Positions 1-5,067 of a stretch of 5,530 bases of DNA are shown here, one piece after another. A program made the translations under genes and the position numbers. Below the pieces are notes generated by a model that was given only the letters and a program-made list of their open reading frames with translations, made no database searches and was not told where the DNA came from. This stretch comes from Anaerolineaceae bacterium UBA6801 (GTDB lineage Bacteria > Chloroflexota > Anaerolineae > Anaerolineales > Anaerolineaceae): the NCBI GenBank assembly GCA_002452315.1, contig DKFH01000026.1, forward strand, positions 1 through 5,530. Direction: 5' to 3'. The first letter of the stretch is position 1. Each line of letters starts with the position of its first letter.

Positions 1-362
1 TATTGCTTGCATATGTTTTTCTTCCGGAACATTTCCATTTACTTATCCAACCAACCGGGCAATCTAACTTCAGCCAAATTATGCATTCGCTGAAATTCAA
101 CTTTACTCGCGTTTTCAAACAAAATACCAATTATGCTGGTTCTCTTTCACTTTGGCAGAAACGATTTTGGGATCATGTCATCCGCGATGAAAAGGATTTA
201 GAAAACCATCTCCATTATATTCATTACAATCCAGTGAAACATGGATTTGAGGCTGAATTAAGCGCATGGCAATATAGTAGTTATTCGACTTGGGAAGACC
301 GTGGTTTTTACGATCATCATCAAGAATGGATTGAACCTGATAATTTGTCTTGGGGTGAATAA
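1..362 (+). CDS. REP-associated tyrosine transposase (RAYT), 3' part
   Basis: This is the C-terminal part of a Y1/HUH single-strand transposase of the RAYT (TnpA-REP, Y1_Tnp) type; the start lies left of the window. The frame is open from base 1, and a TTG at base 3 is an internal Leu codon, not a credible start. Numbering from that codon, the metal-binding HUH pair is H10-F-H12 in LPEHFHLL, matching the family's MPNHVHLL. The likely catalytic Tyr is Y72 in YIHYNPVKHG, the signature RAYT motif, with N76 four residues later as the probable metal-assisting residue. WQKRFWDHVIRDEKD (51-65) is also typical. Only the N-terminal strand region, about 40-50 residues, is missing; the C-terminus looks complete, with a TAA stop. 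Such enzymes cut and join single-stranded DNA at GTAG-flanked REP hairpins, and such repeats follow within about 70 bp. The first 60 bases are about 40% GC, visibly lower than the transporter genes, which fits an acquired element. Family assignment is firm; present activity is unknown. Confidence 0.9.
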   Translation, partial: LLAYVFLPEHFHLLIQPTGQSNFSQIMHSLKFNFTRVFKQNTNYAGSLSLWQKRFWDHVIRDEKDLENHLHYIHYNPVKHGFEAELSAWQYSSYSTWEDRGFYDHHQEWIEPDNLSWGE

Positions 363-430
363 TCAATTCCCAATGGCCAAAGAATCATTGTTACTTATTT
401 CTGGAATACTGCATTGTAGGTCACTGCTTT

Positions 431-497
431 GTAGTCACGCTTCCAGCGTGACAAAAAGAGTGTCACGTGGGTTCCTGCGTCACCACACGTGACCTAC
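431..497. repeat. REP/BIME unit 1
   Basis: GTAG (431-434) is followed by a perfect 8-bp hairpin, GTCACGCT (434-441) against AGCGTGAC (445-452) with loop TCC. After an A-rich linker comes an inverted hairpin, GTCACGTG (462-469) against CACGTGAC (486-493), ending in CTAC (494-497), the complement of GTAG. In this copy one G is missing, so GTAG shares its last G with the first stem base. That may weaken recognition by the transposase. The GTAG-plus-hairpin layout is the known RAYT substrate form. Confidence 0.85.
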
Positions 498-542
498 GGG
501 GTTGCTTATTTCTGGAATACCTGCCTTGTAGGTCACTGCTTT

Positions 543-610
543 GTAGGTCACGCTTCCAGCGTGACAAAAAGAGTGTCACGTGGGTTCCTGCGTCACCACA
601 CGTGACCTAC
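543..610. repeat. REP/BIME unit 2
   Basis: This unit has GTAG (543-546), then hairpin GTCACGCT (547-554) and AGCGTGAC (558-565) with loop TCC. The convergent hairpin is GTCACGTG (575-582) and CACGTGAC (599-606), followed by CTAC (607-610). The outer 10 bases GTAGGTCACG and CGTGACCTAC are also exact reverse complements, so the whole 68-bp unit can fold as one long arm or as two hairpins. The linker arms GTGACA and TGTCAC can pair as well. It is the intact version of the copy in unit 1. Confidence 0.87.
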
Positions 611-650
611 GGGGTTGCCAACCACCAGCTACTGGCTAATGTAGTAGCCT

Positions 651-717
651 GTAGGTCACGCTTGCAGCGTGACAAAATTCTGTCACGTGGGTGACTGCGT
701 CACCACACGTGACCTAC
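651..717. repeat. REP/BIME unit 3 (diverged, best-folded copy)
   Basis: This unit has GTAG (651-654) and hairpin GTCACGCT (655-662) with AGCGTGAC (666-673), loop TGC. The second hairpin is longer than in the other units. Outer arms GTCACGTG (682-689) and CACGTGAC (706-713) enclose inner arms GGTGAC (690-695) and GTCACC (699-704) with loop TGC, leaving a single bulged A at 705. CTAC closes it at 714-717. It lacks the CTTATTTCTGGAATAC lead-in of units 1 and 2, so it arose independently of the tandem duplication and helps define the true boundaries of the element. Confidence 0.87.
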
Positions 718-828
718 GAGCTACCAGCTTGTTTTCTTTCAGCTTTCAGCTTTGTGCTTTCATCTTATTCCCCCAATCACCCCTTTTTACGATTATCTCA
801 GGCGGACTTCAAGAAAATTAAGGAATCA

Positions 829-837
829 TGTTATAAT
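829..837 (+). promoter_or_regulatory. Candidate extended -10 promoter (P1)
   Basis: TGTTATAAT is a perfect extended -10 element (TG-N-TATAAT, with TATAAT at 832-837). The -35 region is poor; the best candidate is TTCAAG at 808-813 with an 18-base spacer. Extended -10 promoters tolerate a weak -35. A transcript from here would run through the stronger promoter at 938-966 into the transporter operon with a leader of about 340 bases. Function is inferred from the motif alone, in an AT-rich stretch where chance matches are common. Confidence 0.45.
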
Positions 838-891
838 CATCAATAGTTAAAAATGAATGACAAACAATCTCGCGCTTAAGGCTTATTTTTT

Positions 892-926
892 GCTCAAACC
901 AACCGTCCTGGCTGGGGTTTATGAGC
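892..926. repeat. Imperfect inverted repeat upstream of P2
   Basis: GCTCA (892-896) pairs with TGAGC (922-926), and AACC (897-900) with GGTT (916-919), leaving two unpaired bases on the right side. A further two pairs, CC with GG, are possible inside. It ends two bases before the palindrome over the -35 box of the next promoter. It could be a protein-binding site or a stem in a transcript from the upstream promoter. There is no T-run after it on either strand, so it is not an intrinsic terminator. Confidence 0.35.
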
Positions 927-927
927 G

Positions 928-944
928 TCGTCAATTCTTGACGA
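928..944. promoter_or_regulatory. Operator-like palindrome overlapping the -35 box
   Basis: TCGTCAATTCTTGACGA is a palindrome with 7-base arms around a 3-base centre (935-937). Its right arm contains the whole -35 hexamer TTGACG (938-943). A dimeric repressor bound here would block the promoter, so it is a plausible operator for the transporter operon. Part of the symmetry follows from the promoter hexamer, but the left arm is not needed for a promoter. No regulator gene is present in the window to name a family. Confidence 0.5.
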
Positions 945-966
945 AAAAGCGGATGTGTGCTATATT
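938..966 (+). promoter_or_regulatory. Sigma70-type promoter (P2) of the transporter operon
   Basis: TTGACG (938-943) and TATATT (961-966) each match the sigma70 consensus at five of six positions, and the spacer is exactly 17 bases. Transcription would start near 973, giving a leader of roughly 210 bases before the start codon at 1185. It is the best promoter match in the gene-free stretch and points toward the lipoprotein gene. Its -35 box is embedded in a palindrome, suggesting control by a repressor. Confidence 0.68.
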
Positions 967-974
967 TTGGGTCT

Positions 975-996
975 AAGCGAATGCCGAAATTCGCTT
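975..996 (+). other. Stem-loop at the predicted 5' end of the operon mRNA
   Basis: AAGCGAAT (975-982) and ATTCGCTT (989-996) form a perfect 8-bp stem with loop GCCGAA; a T-G pair (974 with 997) can extend it. It starts about two bases after the predicted transcription start. Stem-loops this close to a 5' end are known to shield mRNAs from 5'-dependent decay. Alternatively the palindrome may act as a second protein-binding site in DNA. Confidence 0.5.
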
Positions 997-1074
997 GTTA
1001 TGGTATCATTAGTGGTAGATGGTGTTAAGAGAAAGCCAATTACTTTATAAGTATCGGTTTAAGGCAGGTACTTG

Positions 1075-1137
1075 AAGGAGGTGGTGAAACCCAATCAAGA
1101 TCATAAATTTACGAAAGCTCAAAAAATGTCAAGTTAA
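1075..1137 (+). other. Orphan Shine-Dalgarno sequence with possible 17-codon leader peptide
   Basis: AAGGAGG (1075-1081) is a near-perfect ribosome binding site in the leader with no proper gene behind it. The only frame it could serve starts at GTG 1084 (or overlapping GTG 1081) and ends at TAA 1135-1137, encoding the 17-residue VKPNQDHKFTKAQKMSS from GTG 1084. The spacing of two bases is too short for efficient initiation. It may be a leader peptide, a ribosome standby site, or a relic of a lost gene. No run of one regulatory amino acid is visible. Confidence 0.25.
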
Positions 1138-1150
1138 TCCACTAGATTCC

Positions 1151-1170
1151 TGACAAATACTGATTTGTTA
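1151..1170 (+). other. Small hairpin just before the lipoprotein RBS
   Basis: TGACAAAT (1151-1158) pairs with ATTTGTTA (1163-1170), including one G-T pair, around the loop ACTG. It abuts the ribosome binding site at 1171. The stem is AT-rich and weak. It may keep the ribosome site free of other pairing, or it may be chance. Confidence 0.35.
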
Positions 1171-1178
1171 AGAAGGAG
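1171..1178 (+). promoter_or_regulatory. Ribosome binding site of the lipoprotein gene
   Basis: AGAAGGAG is a strong Shine-Dalgarno sequence six bases before ATG 1185. Together with the signal peptide encoded directly after that ATG, it fixes the start of the substrate-binding protein. Confidence 0.85.
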
Positions 1179-1184
1179 AATAAA

Positions 1185-3827
1185 ATGCAAAAGAAACTGT
1201 TAGCTATATTAGGCGTCGTAATTGCGCTGGCGATGGTTTTGGCCGCTTGCGAACCTGCTGCAGCGCCCGAGCCGGAAACAATCGTCGAGACAGTTGTCGA
1301 GACCGTTATCGAAACGGTTGAGGTCGAGGTGCCGGTTGAGGTTGAGGTGCCTGTTGTGGTTGAGCCTGAACCCGAAGTTATTGATCGCAAGGGTGGATGG
1401 TTCGATACGATCATCGTCCTCGAAGAGCCCAACGCCGATGCCGCTATCACCCGCCTTGAGGTAGAGGAGATTGACATCTATGCCTATACCATCAGCAATC
1501 CTGAGATAGCCGAAAAAGTTGAGGCTTCTCCCAATATCGATTACTATCGCTCCTCTGGCTCCTACAACGAGTTGACCTTCAACACCACCGGCCCATATTG
1601 GGATGATGGTCGTCTGAACCCCTTTGGCGTGCCAAAAATCCGCGAGGCCATGAACTACCTGATCGACCGTGATTATATTGCTCAAGAAATCATGGGCGGT
1701 TTGGCAACCCCCCGTTGGACCACCTTCAACAGTGCGTCGAATGATGCAGCGCTGATGGCACCTGAGATTCGCGCCCTTGAACTGAAGTATGCCTACAACA
1801 AAGAACTGGCCGAAGAACTCATCGGTGAGGAAATGGTAGCCCTTGGCGCCGAATTGGTTGATGGCATCTGGACCTATGGGGGTGAACCGGTTGAGATCAG
1901 CGTCTTGATCCGCATCGAAGACGAGCGCCGCGAAATTGGCGACTATGTTTCCAACCAGCTGGAAGATATTGGCTTCCAGGTCTTCCGTGATTACAAATCT
2001 TCCGCAGATGCTTCACCGATTTGGGTCTCAAGCGATCCGAATCTTGGCTTGTTCAGTATTTACACTGGTGGCTGGATCACCACTGTGATCCCACGAGATC
2101 TGCGCGATAACTTTGCCTTCTTCTACACTGACCAACAATACCCCGTCCCATTATGGCAGGCGTATGAGAACTCTGAAGAATTTTACGACTTAGCTCTCCG
2201 ACTTGATAATGCTGATTTTGGCTCAGCGGAAGAAAAGCGTGAAATGATGGCGCGTGCCTTGGAATTGTCCTTGCAAGAAGGACAACGCTTGTGGCTGGTT
2301 GACCGAAATGCAATCACGCCCAAGTTAACCAATATTTCCGCTGCTGCTGACCTATACGGTAGTGTGCAGGGTGGTTATCTGTGGTCACTCACCATCCAAC
2401 GCGAAGGCGAAATTGGTGGCTCACTGACCATCGCCATGCCCAGCATTTTAACCCAACCCTGGAACGTAATCGCTGGATCCAACTGGATCTATGACAATAT
2501 GTTAATCCGCGGTGTTGGTGAATCAGCGACCTACCCCGACCCCTTCACCGGTCTGTACTTACCCAACCGTGTTGAGCGTGCCGAGGTTGTGATTAAAGAA
2601 GGCTTGTCAGTCTTCCAGAACATGGATTGGGCTGAGCTGAGCTTTGAACCCGAGATCGTCGTCCCCGAGGATGCCTGGGCTGACTGGGATCCTGTCGAAA
2701 TGCGCTTCATCACCGTTGGCGAAAAGCACGCTGCCGCGGTGGAAGCTGCTGAAGCAGCCGCTGCTGAAGCTGAAGAGGGCGAGGAAGTTGAAATTCCTGG
2801 TCCCGTCACCGCACTGCGCAAGAGCGTGGCTTACTACCAGGAAGACCTGTACGATGTGGTTTACTGGCATGATGGCAGTCCCATTTCGATGGGTGACTTC
2901 CTGATGAGTATAATTTTGACCTTTGATCGTGGTAAAGAAGACAGTATCATCTATGATACCTCTGCAACCCCGGCGTTGAATTCGTTCCTGTCGGCCTTCA
3001 AAGGCGTCAAAATTATCTCCACCGATCCATTGATCATTGAGACCTACTCCGACGTCTACTACTCCGATGCTGAGCTAAATGTTAGCACCTGGTGGCCGGG
3101 TTACAACCAAGGGCAAGCCCCCTGGCATTCCCTGTACCTTGGCATCCTGACTGAGGTAGGAAACGTGGCAGCCTTCTCTGATACAAAAGCGGTCGAGAAT
3201 GATGTTGACCAGCTTAACTACATTGCTGGTGAGACAGTTGCCCTGATGAAGGATCAACTGGATCAGTGGACCGAAGAGGGCGGTATGCCCTACGAACCGA
3301 TCTTCAGCCAATTTGTGAGCGAAGAAGAAGTTGCCCTGCGGATCGAAAACATAACTGAATGGCATCGCCGCTATGGCCACTTCTGGCTTGGCACAGGCCC
3401 ATATTACCTGCAACGCGCCTTCCCGGTTGAGGGTACCGTGATCTTAAATCACAACCCGATGTTCCCGGATCTGGCGACCCGCTGGGCTCGCTTTGCGAAC
3501 GCACCGATCCCTGTGGTTGAGGTTGATGGTTCCGCACGCGTGACCATTGGTGACGAAGAGGTTTACGAAGTGTCTGTGACCTTCGAGGGTGAACCTTATG
3601 CCCTCGCAGATATTACCAGCGTCAACTTCTTGATTGTTGATGCGACCAACCAGATTGCCCATGTGGGTGAGGCGGTTGGTATTGAAGACGGTCTGTTTGA
3701 GATCGTCCTGACACCCGAGATCACTGGTGCTCTGACGGCAGGCTCCAACACCCTTGAGGTTGTGGTTGTTTCCAACCTGGTGGCAGTGCCTGTTTCCGAT
3801 GGGCTCACCTTTGTGACCGTTGAGTAG
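1185..3827 (+). CDS. ABC transporter substrate-binding lipoprotein, family 5 (Opp/Dpp type), permuted motif order
   Basis: This 880-residue lipoprotein would be anchored outside the cytoplasmic membrane and deliver a solute to the permeases encoded next. The start is set by a strong ribosome site and a lipoprotein signal (KK at 3-4, hydrophobic core, lipobox LAAC with Cys22). A Val/Glu/Pro/Thr repeat linker spans about 31-64. Motifs of SBP_bac_5 follow in an unusual order: EIDIYAY (95-101), LTFN (130-133), KIREAMNYLIDRDYI (151-165), YVSNQLEDIGFQV (254-266), then GGSLTIAMPS (411-420), WHDGSPISMGDF (561-572) and GTGPYYL (737-743). In ordinary members the second group precedes the first, so the domain appears circularly permuted. 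An Ala/Glu-rich insert lies at 515-535, and a beta-rich, probably Ig-like domain at about 777-880. At 880 residues it is much longer than the usual 500-600. The ligand is unknown: peptides and oligosaccharides are both bound by this superfamily. Confidence 0.88.
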   Translation: MQKKLLAILGVVIALAMVLAACEPAAAPEPETIVETVVETVIETVEVEVPVEVEVPVVVEPEPEVIDRKGGWFDTIIVLEEPNADAAITRLEVEEIDIYAYTISNPEIAEKVEASPNIDYYRSSGSYNELTFNTTGPYWDDGRLNPFGVPKIREAMNYLIDRDYIAQEIMGGLATPRWTTFNSASNDAALMAPEIRALELKYAYNKELAEELIGEEMVALGAELVDGIWTYGGEPVEISVLIRIEDERREIGDYVSNQLEDIGFQVFRDYKSSADASPIWVSSDPNLGLFSIYTGGWITTVIPRDLRDNFAFFYTDQQYPVPLWQAYENSEEFYDLALRLDNADFGSAEEKREMMARALELSLQEGQRLWLVDRNAITPKLTNISAAADLYGSVQGGYLWSLTIQREGEIGGSLTIAMPSILTQPWNVIAGSNWIYDNMLIRGVGESATYPDPFTGLYLPNRVERAEVVIKEGLSVFQNMDWAELSFEPEIVVPEDAWADWDPVEMRFITVGEKHAAAVEAAEAAAAEAEEGEEVEIPGPVTALRKSVAYYQEDLYDVVYWHDGSPISMGDFLMSIILTFDRGKEDSIIYDTSATPALNSFLSAFKGVKIISTDPLIIETYSDVYYSDAELNVSTWWPGYNQGQAPWHSLYLGILTEVGNVAAFSDTKAVENDVDQLNYIAGETVALMKDQLDQWTEEGGMPYEPIFSQFVSEEEVALRIENITEWHRRYGHFWLGTGPYYLQRAFPVEGTVILNHNPMFPDLATRWARFANAPIPVVEVDGSARVTIGDEEVYEVSVTFEGEPYALADITSVNFLIVDATNQIAHVGEAVGIEDGLFEIVLTPEITGALTAGSNTLEVVVVSNLVAVPVSDGLTFVTVE

Positions 3828-3852
3828 TTTGAAAGTTTTGTAGTCTGTTATA

Positions 3853-3884
3853 ACTGGGGGCGGGGCATACGCCACGCCCCCAGT
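3853..3884 (+). terminator. GC-rich hairpin between lipoprotein and permease genes (attenuator or partial terminator)
   Basis: ACTGGGGGCG (3853-3862) pairs perfectly with CGCCCCCAGT (3875-3884). Inside, GGC (3864-3866) and GCC (3871-3873) can add three pairs around loop ATAC. A T-rich stretch (TTAATTTTT, 3889-3897) follows, but only after a gap of a few bases, so termination would be partial rather than complete. In importer operons such a structure after the binding-protein gene commonly lowers permease expression or protects the upstream message, giving excess binding protein. It lies in the 97-bp gap, with no obvious new promoter. Confidence 0.65.
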
Positions 3885-3924
3885 ATCCTTAATTTTTGTC
3901 TGTTTTAAGAAAGCGAGATGTGCG

Positions 3925-5067
3925 ATGACAGATACCACTTTTACAACTGAGGAAATGGAAGTGCCGGTCGAATCCACACAGAAGCGACCGAACGCGTTCT
4001 TGCGCCTCCTGCGTTATTCTGTCGGCAAATTCTTTTCGTTGTTACTGGCTGTGACGATCGGGATGTACCTGACCATCCTGATTGCCAACATGGGCGGGTA
4101 TGTTGACGAGATTATGAAGGGGGAGATCAGAGAGCGGATAAGTCTGCAAGTCAGTATGGACCCTGAATTACGGCGTTTACCAGCTGAAGAGCGGATTCAA
4201 ATGATTGAAGACTTGATTCAGATTGAGGAACAGCGTATGGGGTTGGATCAACCCTTTCTTGGGCGGAGTTTTCGTTTTTTATATAATGCAATGACGTTGA
4301 ATTTGGGCCGGGCGATGCATCTTACCAGTGATTCGGGCTCACGCTTTGTGCGCTCGATCATCCTTGAACGACTACCCCCGACCCTGTTGTTGATGACTAC
4401 AGCGAGTTTTACGTTGTTTTTTATCAGCCTTTTTGTTGCCCTATACTTATCAAGGCATTATGGATCTTTGCTAGATAAAATTGTCATTGCCCTATCGCCG
4501 ACTTCATCTGCACCAGCCTGGTTTTACGGTATCTTTCTGCTGCTAATCTTTGCTGCTGTTTTAGGCTGGTTGCCCTTTGGTGGCATGGTGGCCGCACCGC
4601 CGCCTGAGGACCCCATCGCTTACGCGCTCAGCCTGGGACGGCATTTAATTTTGCCCGTGGCGGCCTGGTTGATCAGCGGTTTTTTCGCCAGTGTGTTTAG
4701 TTGGCGGACTTTCTTTTTGATCTTTTCCATGGAAGATTATGTCGAGTTAGCCCGGGCTAAGGGTTTACCCGCCCGGGATATTGAACGTCGTTATATCCTA
4801 CGCCCAACTTTGCCCAACATCATCACCAGCTTTGCGATAATGCTGATTGGCCTGTGGCAGGGCGCCATTATCCTCGAGACCGTATTCAACTGGCCAGGAT
4901 TGGGGCGTATGCTTTATTCCGCGATCCAACAATTTGATACCGCCGTGATTGTTGGATCCAACGTGATTTATGCTTACTTATTAGCAATCACAGTCTTTTT
5001 ACTGGACTTTATCTATGCCCTGGTTGATCCCCGGGTGCGTGTGGGCAGTGGAGGGCCGAAAGCATGA
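3925..5067 (+). CDS. ABC transporter permease, DppB/OppB family
   Basis: This 380-residue integral membrane protein is the first of two permease subunits forming the channel of the importer. Hydrophobic segments lie near residues 34-55, 154-174, 198-217, 239-258, 301-319 and 343-364, the six-helix plan of DppB. Family motifs are clear: MGLDQPFLGRSFRFL (105-119) in the external loop, ERLPPTLLL (148-156), the cytoplasmic EAA loop DYVELARAKGLPARDIERRY (271-290) with its invariant Gly280 that contacts the ATPase, and the terminal DFIYALVDPRVRVG (361-374). An acidic N-terminal tail of about 20 residues precedes the first helix. ATG 3925 is the only suitable in-frame start; its ribosome site is weak (AAGAAAG or GCGAG upstream), in line with lower expression than the lipoprotein. 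The stop overlaps the next start as ATGA, indicating translational coupling. The substrate cannot be deduced from the sequence. Confidence 0.94.
   Translation: MTDTTFTTEEMEVPVESTQKRPNAFLRLLRYSVGKFFSLLLAVTIGMYLTILIANMGGYVDEIMKGEIRERISLQVSMDPELRRLPAEERIQMIEDLIQIEEQRMGLDQPFLGRSFRFLYNAMTLNLGRAMHLTSDSGSRFVRSIILERLPPTLLLMTTASFTLFFISLFVALYLSRHYGSLLDKIVIALSPTSSAPAWFYGIFLLLIFAAVLGWLPFGGMVAAPPPEDPIAYALSLGRHLILPVAAWLISGFFASVFSWRTFFLIFSMEDYVELARAKGLPARDIERRYILRPTLPNIITSFAIMLIGLWQGAIILETVFNWPGLGRMLYSAIQQFDTAVIVGSNVIYAYLLAITVFLLDFIYALVDPRVRVGSGGPKA
5050..5055 (+). promoter_or_regulatory. Ribosome binding site of the second permease
   Basis: GGAGGG lies inside the end of the first permease gene, eight bases before ATG 5064. 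It supports that start and the ATGA overlap between the two permease genes. Confidence 0.75.

Larger units (their letters stand above)
394..617. repeat. Tandem direct duplication (111 + 113 bp) carrying REP units 1 and 2
   Basis: Bases 394-504 and 505-617 are head-to-tail copies, each starting CTTATTTCTGGAATAC and ending CTACGGGGTTG. By eye they differ by one substitution and two single-base indels: an extra C after AATAC and an extra G in GTAGGTCACG, both in the second copy. The near identity shows a recent duplication. Each copy contains one complete REP/inverted-REP pair plus an extra GTAGGTCAC half-site upstream of it (416-424 and 528-536). Open frames read through this region follow the repeat sequence and are not genes. 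Confidence 0.92.
718..1184. other. Intergenic and leader region without a protein gene
   Basis: No reading frame here has a convincing start, ribosome binding site and length. Bases 718-800 hold only T/C-rich sequence with short AGCTTTC repeats. From about 808 onward the stretch carries tandem promoter candidates, an operator-like palindrome, stem-loops and the long 5' untranslated leader of the transporter operon, listed separately. An 8-codon frame at 853 lacks a ribosome binding site and is not considered a gene. Confidence 0.6.

Noticed and set aside
626..636. Small palindrome CCAG-CTA-CTGG and AGCTTTC repeats at 738-752
   Set aside because: They are too short to separate from chance, with no consistent relation to the REP units or promoters.
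301..694. Short open frames on the + strand at 301-492 and 467-694
   Set aside because: They overlap the end of the transposase gene or read through the REP repeats, give repetitive peptides and have no ribosome binding sites.
394..717. Possible CRISPR array
   Set aside because: There are only three units, two of them in a plain 111/113-bp tandem copy including the sequence between them. There are no unique spacers of uniform length, and the repeat structure fits REP/BIME with a neighbouring RAYT.
892..926. Intrinsic terminator ahead of promoter P2
   Set aside because: The stem is imperfect and no T-run follows on either strand; the T-run at 885-891 precedes the stem on the + strand.
1001..1009. 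Third promoter candidate (TGGTATCAT)
   Set aside because: It resembles an extended -10, but the -10 match is weaker and no -35 is visible at a proper distance; it is probably just leader sequence.
1185..3827. Fusion of two binding proteins or assembly error
   Set aside because: Each conserved motif occurs only once, the frame is uninterrupted and the break points fit a permutation of one domain. A chimeric join would be expected to duplicate or drop motifs.
3918..3920. Alternative ATG start for the first permease at 3918
   Set aside because: It is in a different frame from the permease and leads to no family motif; ATG 3925 is in frame.
1142..3977. Several antisense open frames of 70-177 codons opposite the lipoprotein gene
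   Set aside because: They are shadows of a long, well-supported gene: low-complexity Ser/Thr or Asn/Leu peptides mirror its Val/Glu and Ala/Glu repeats, and none shows a recognisable domain.
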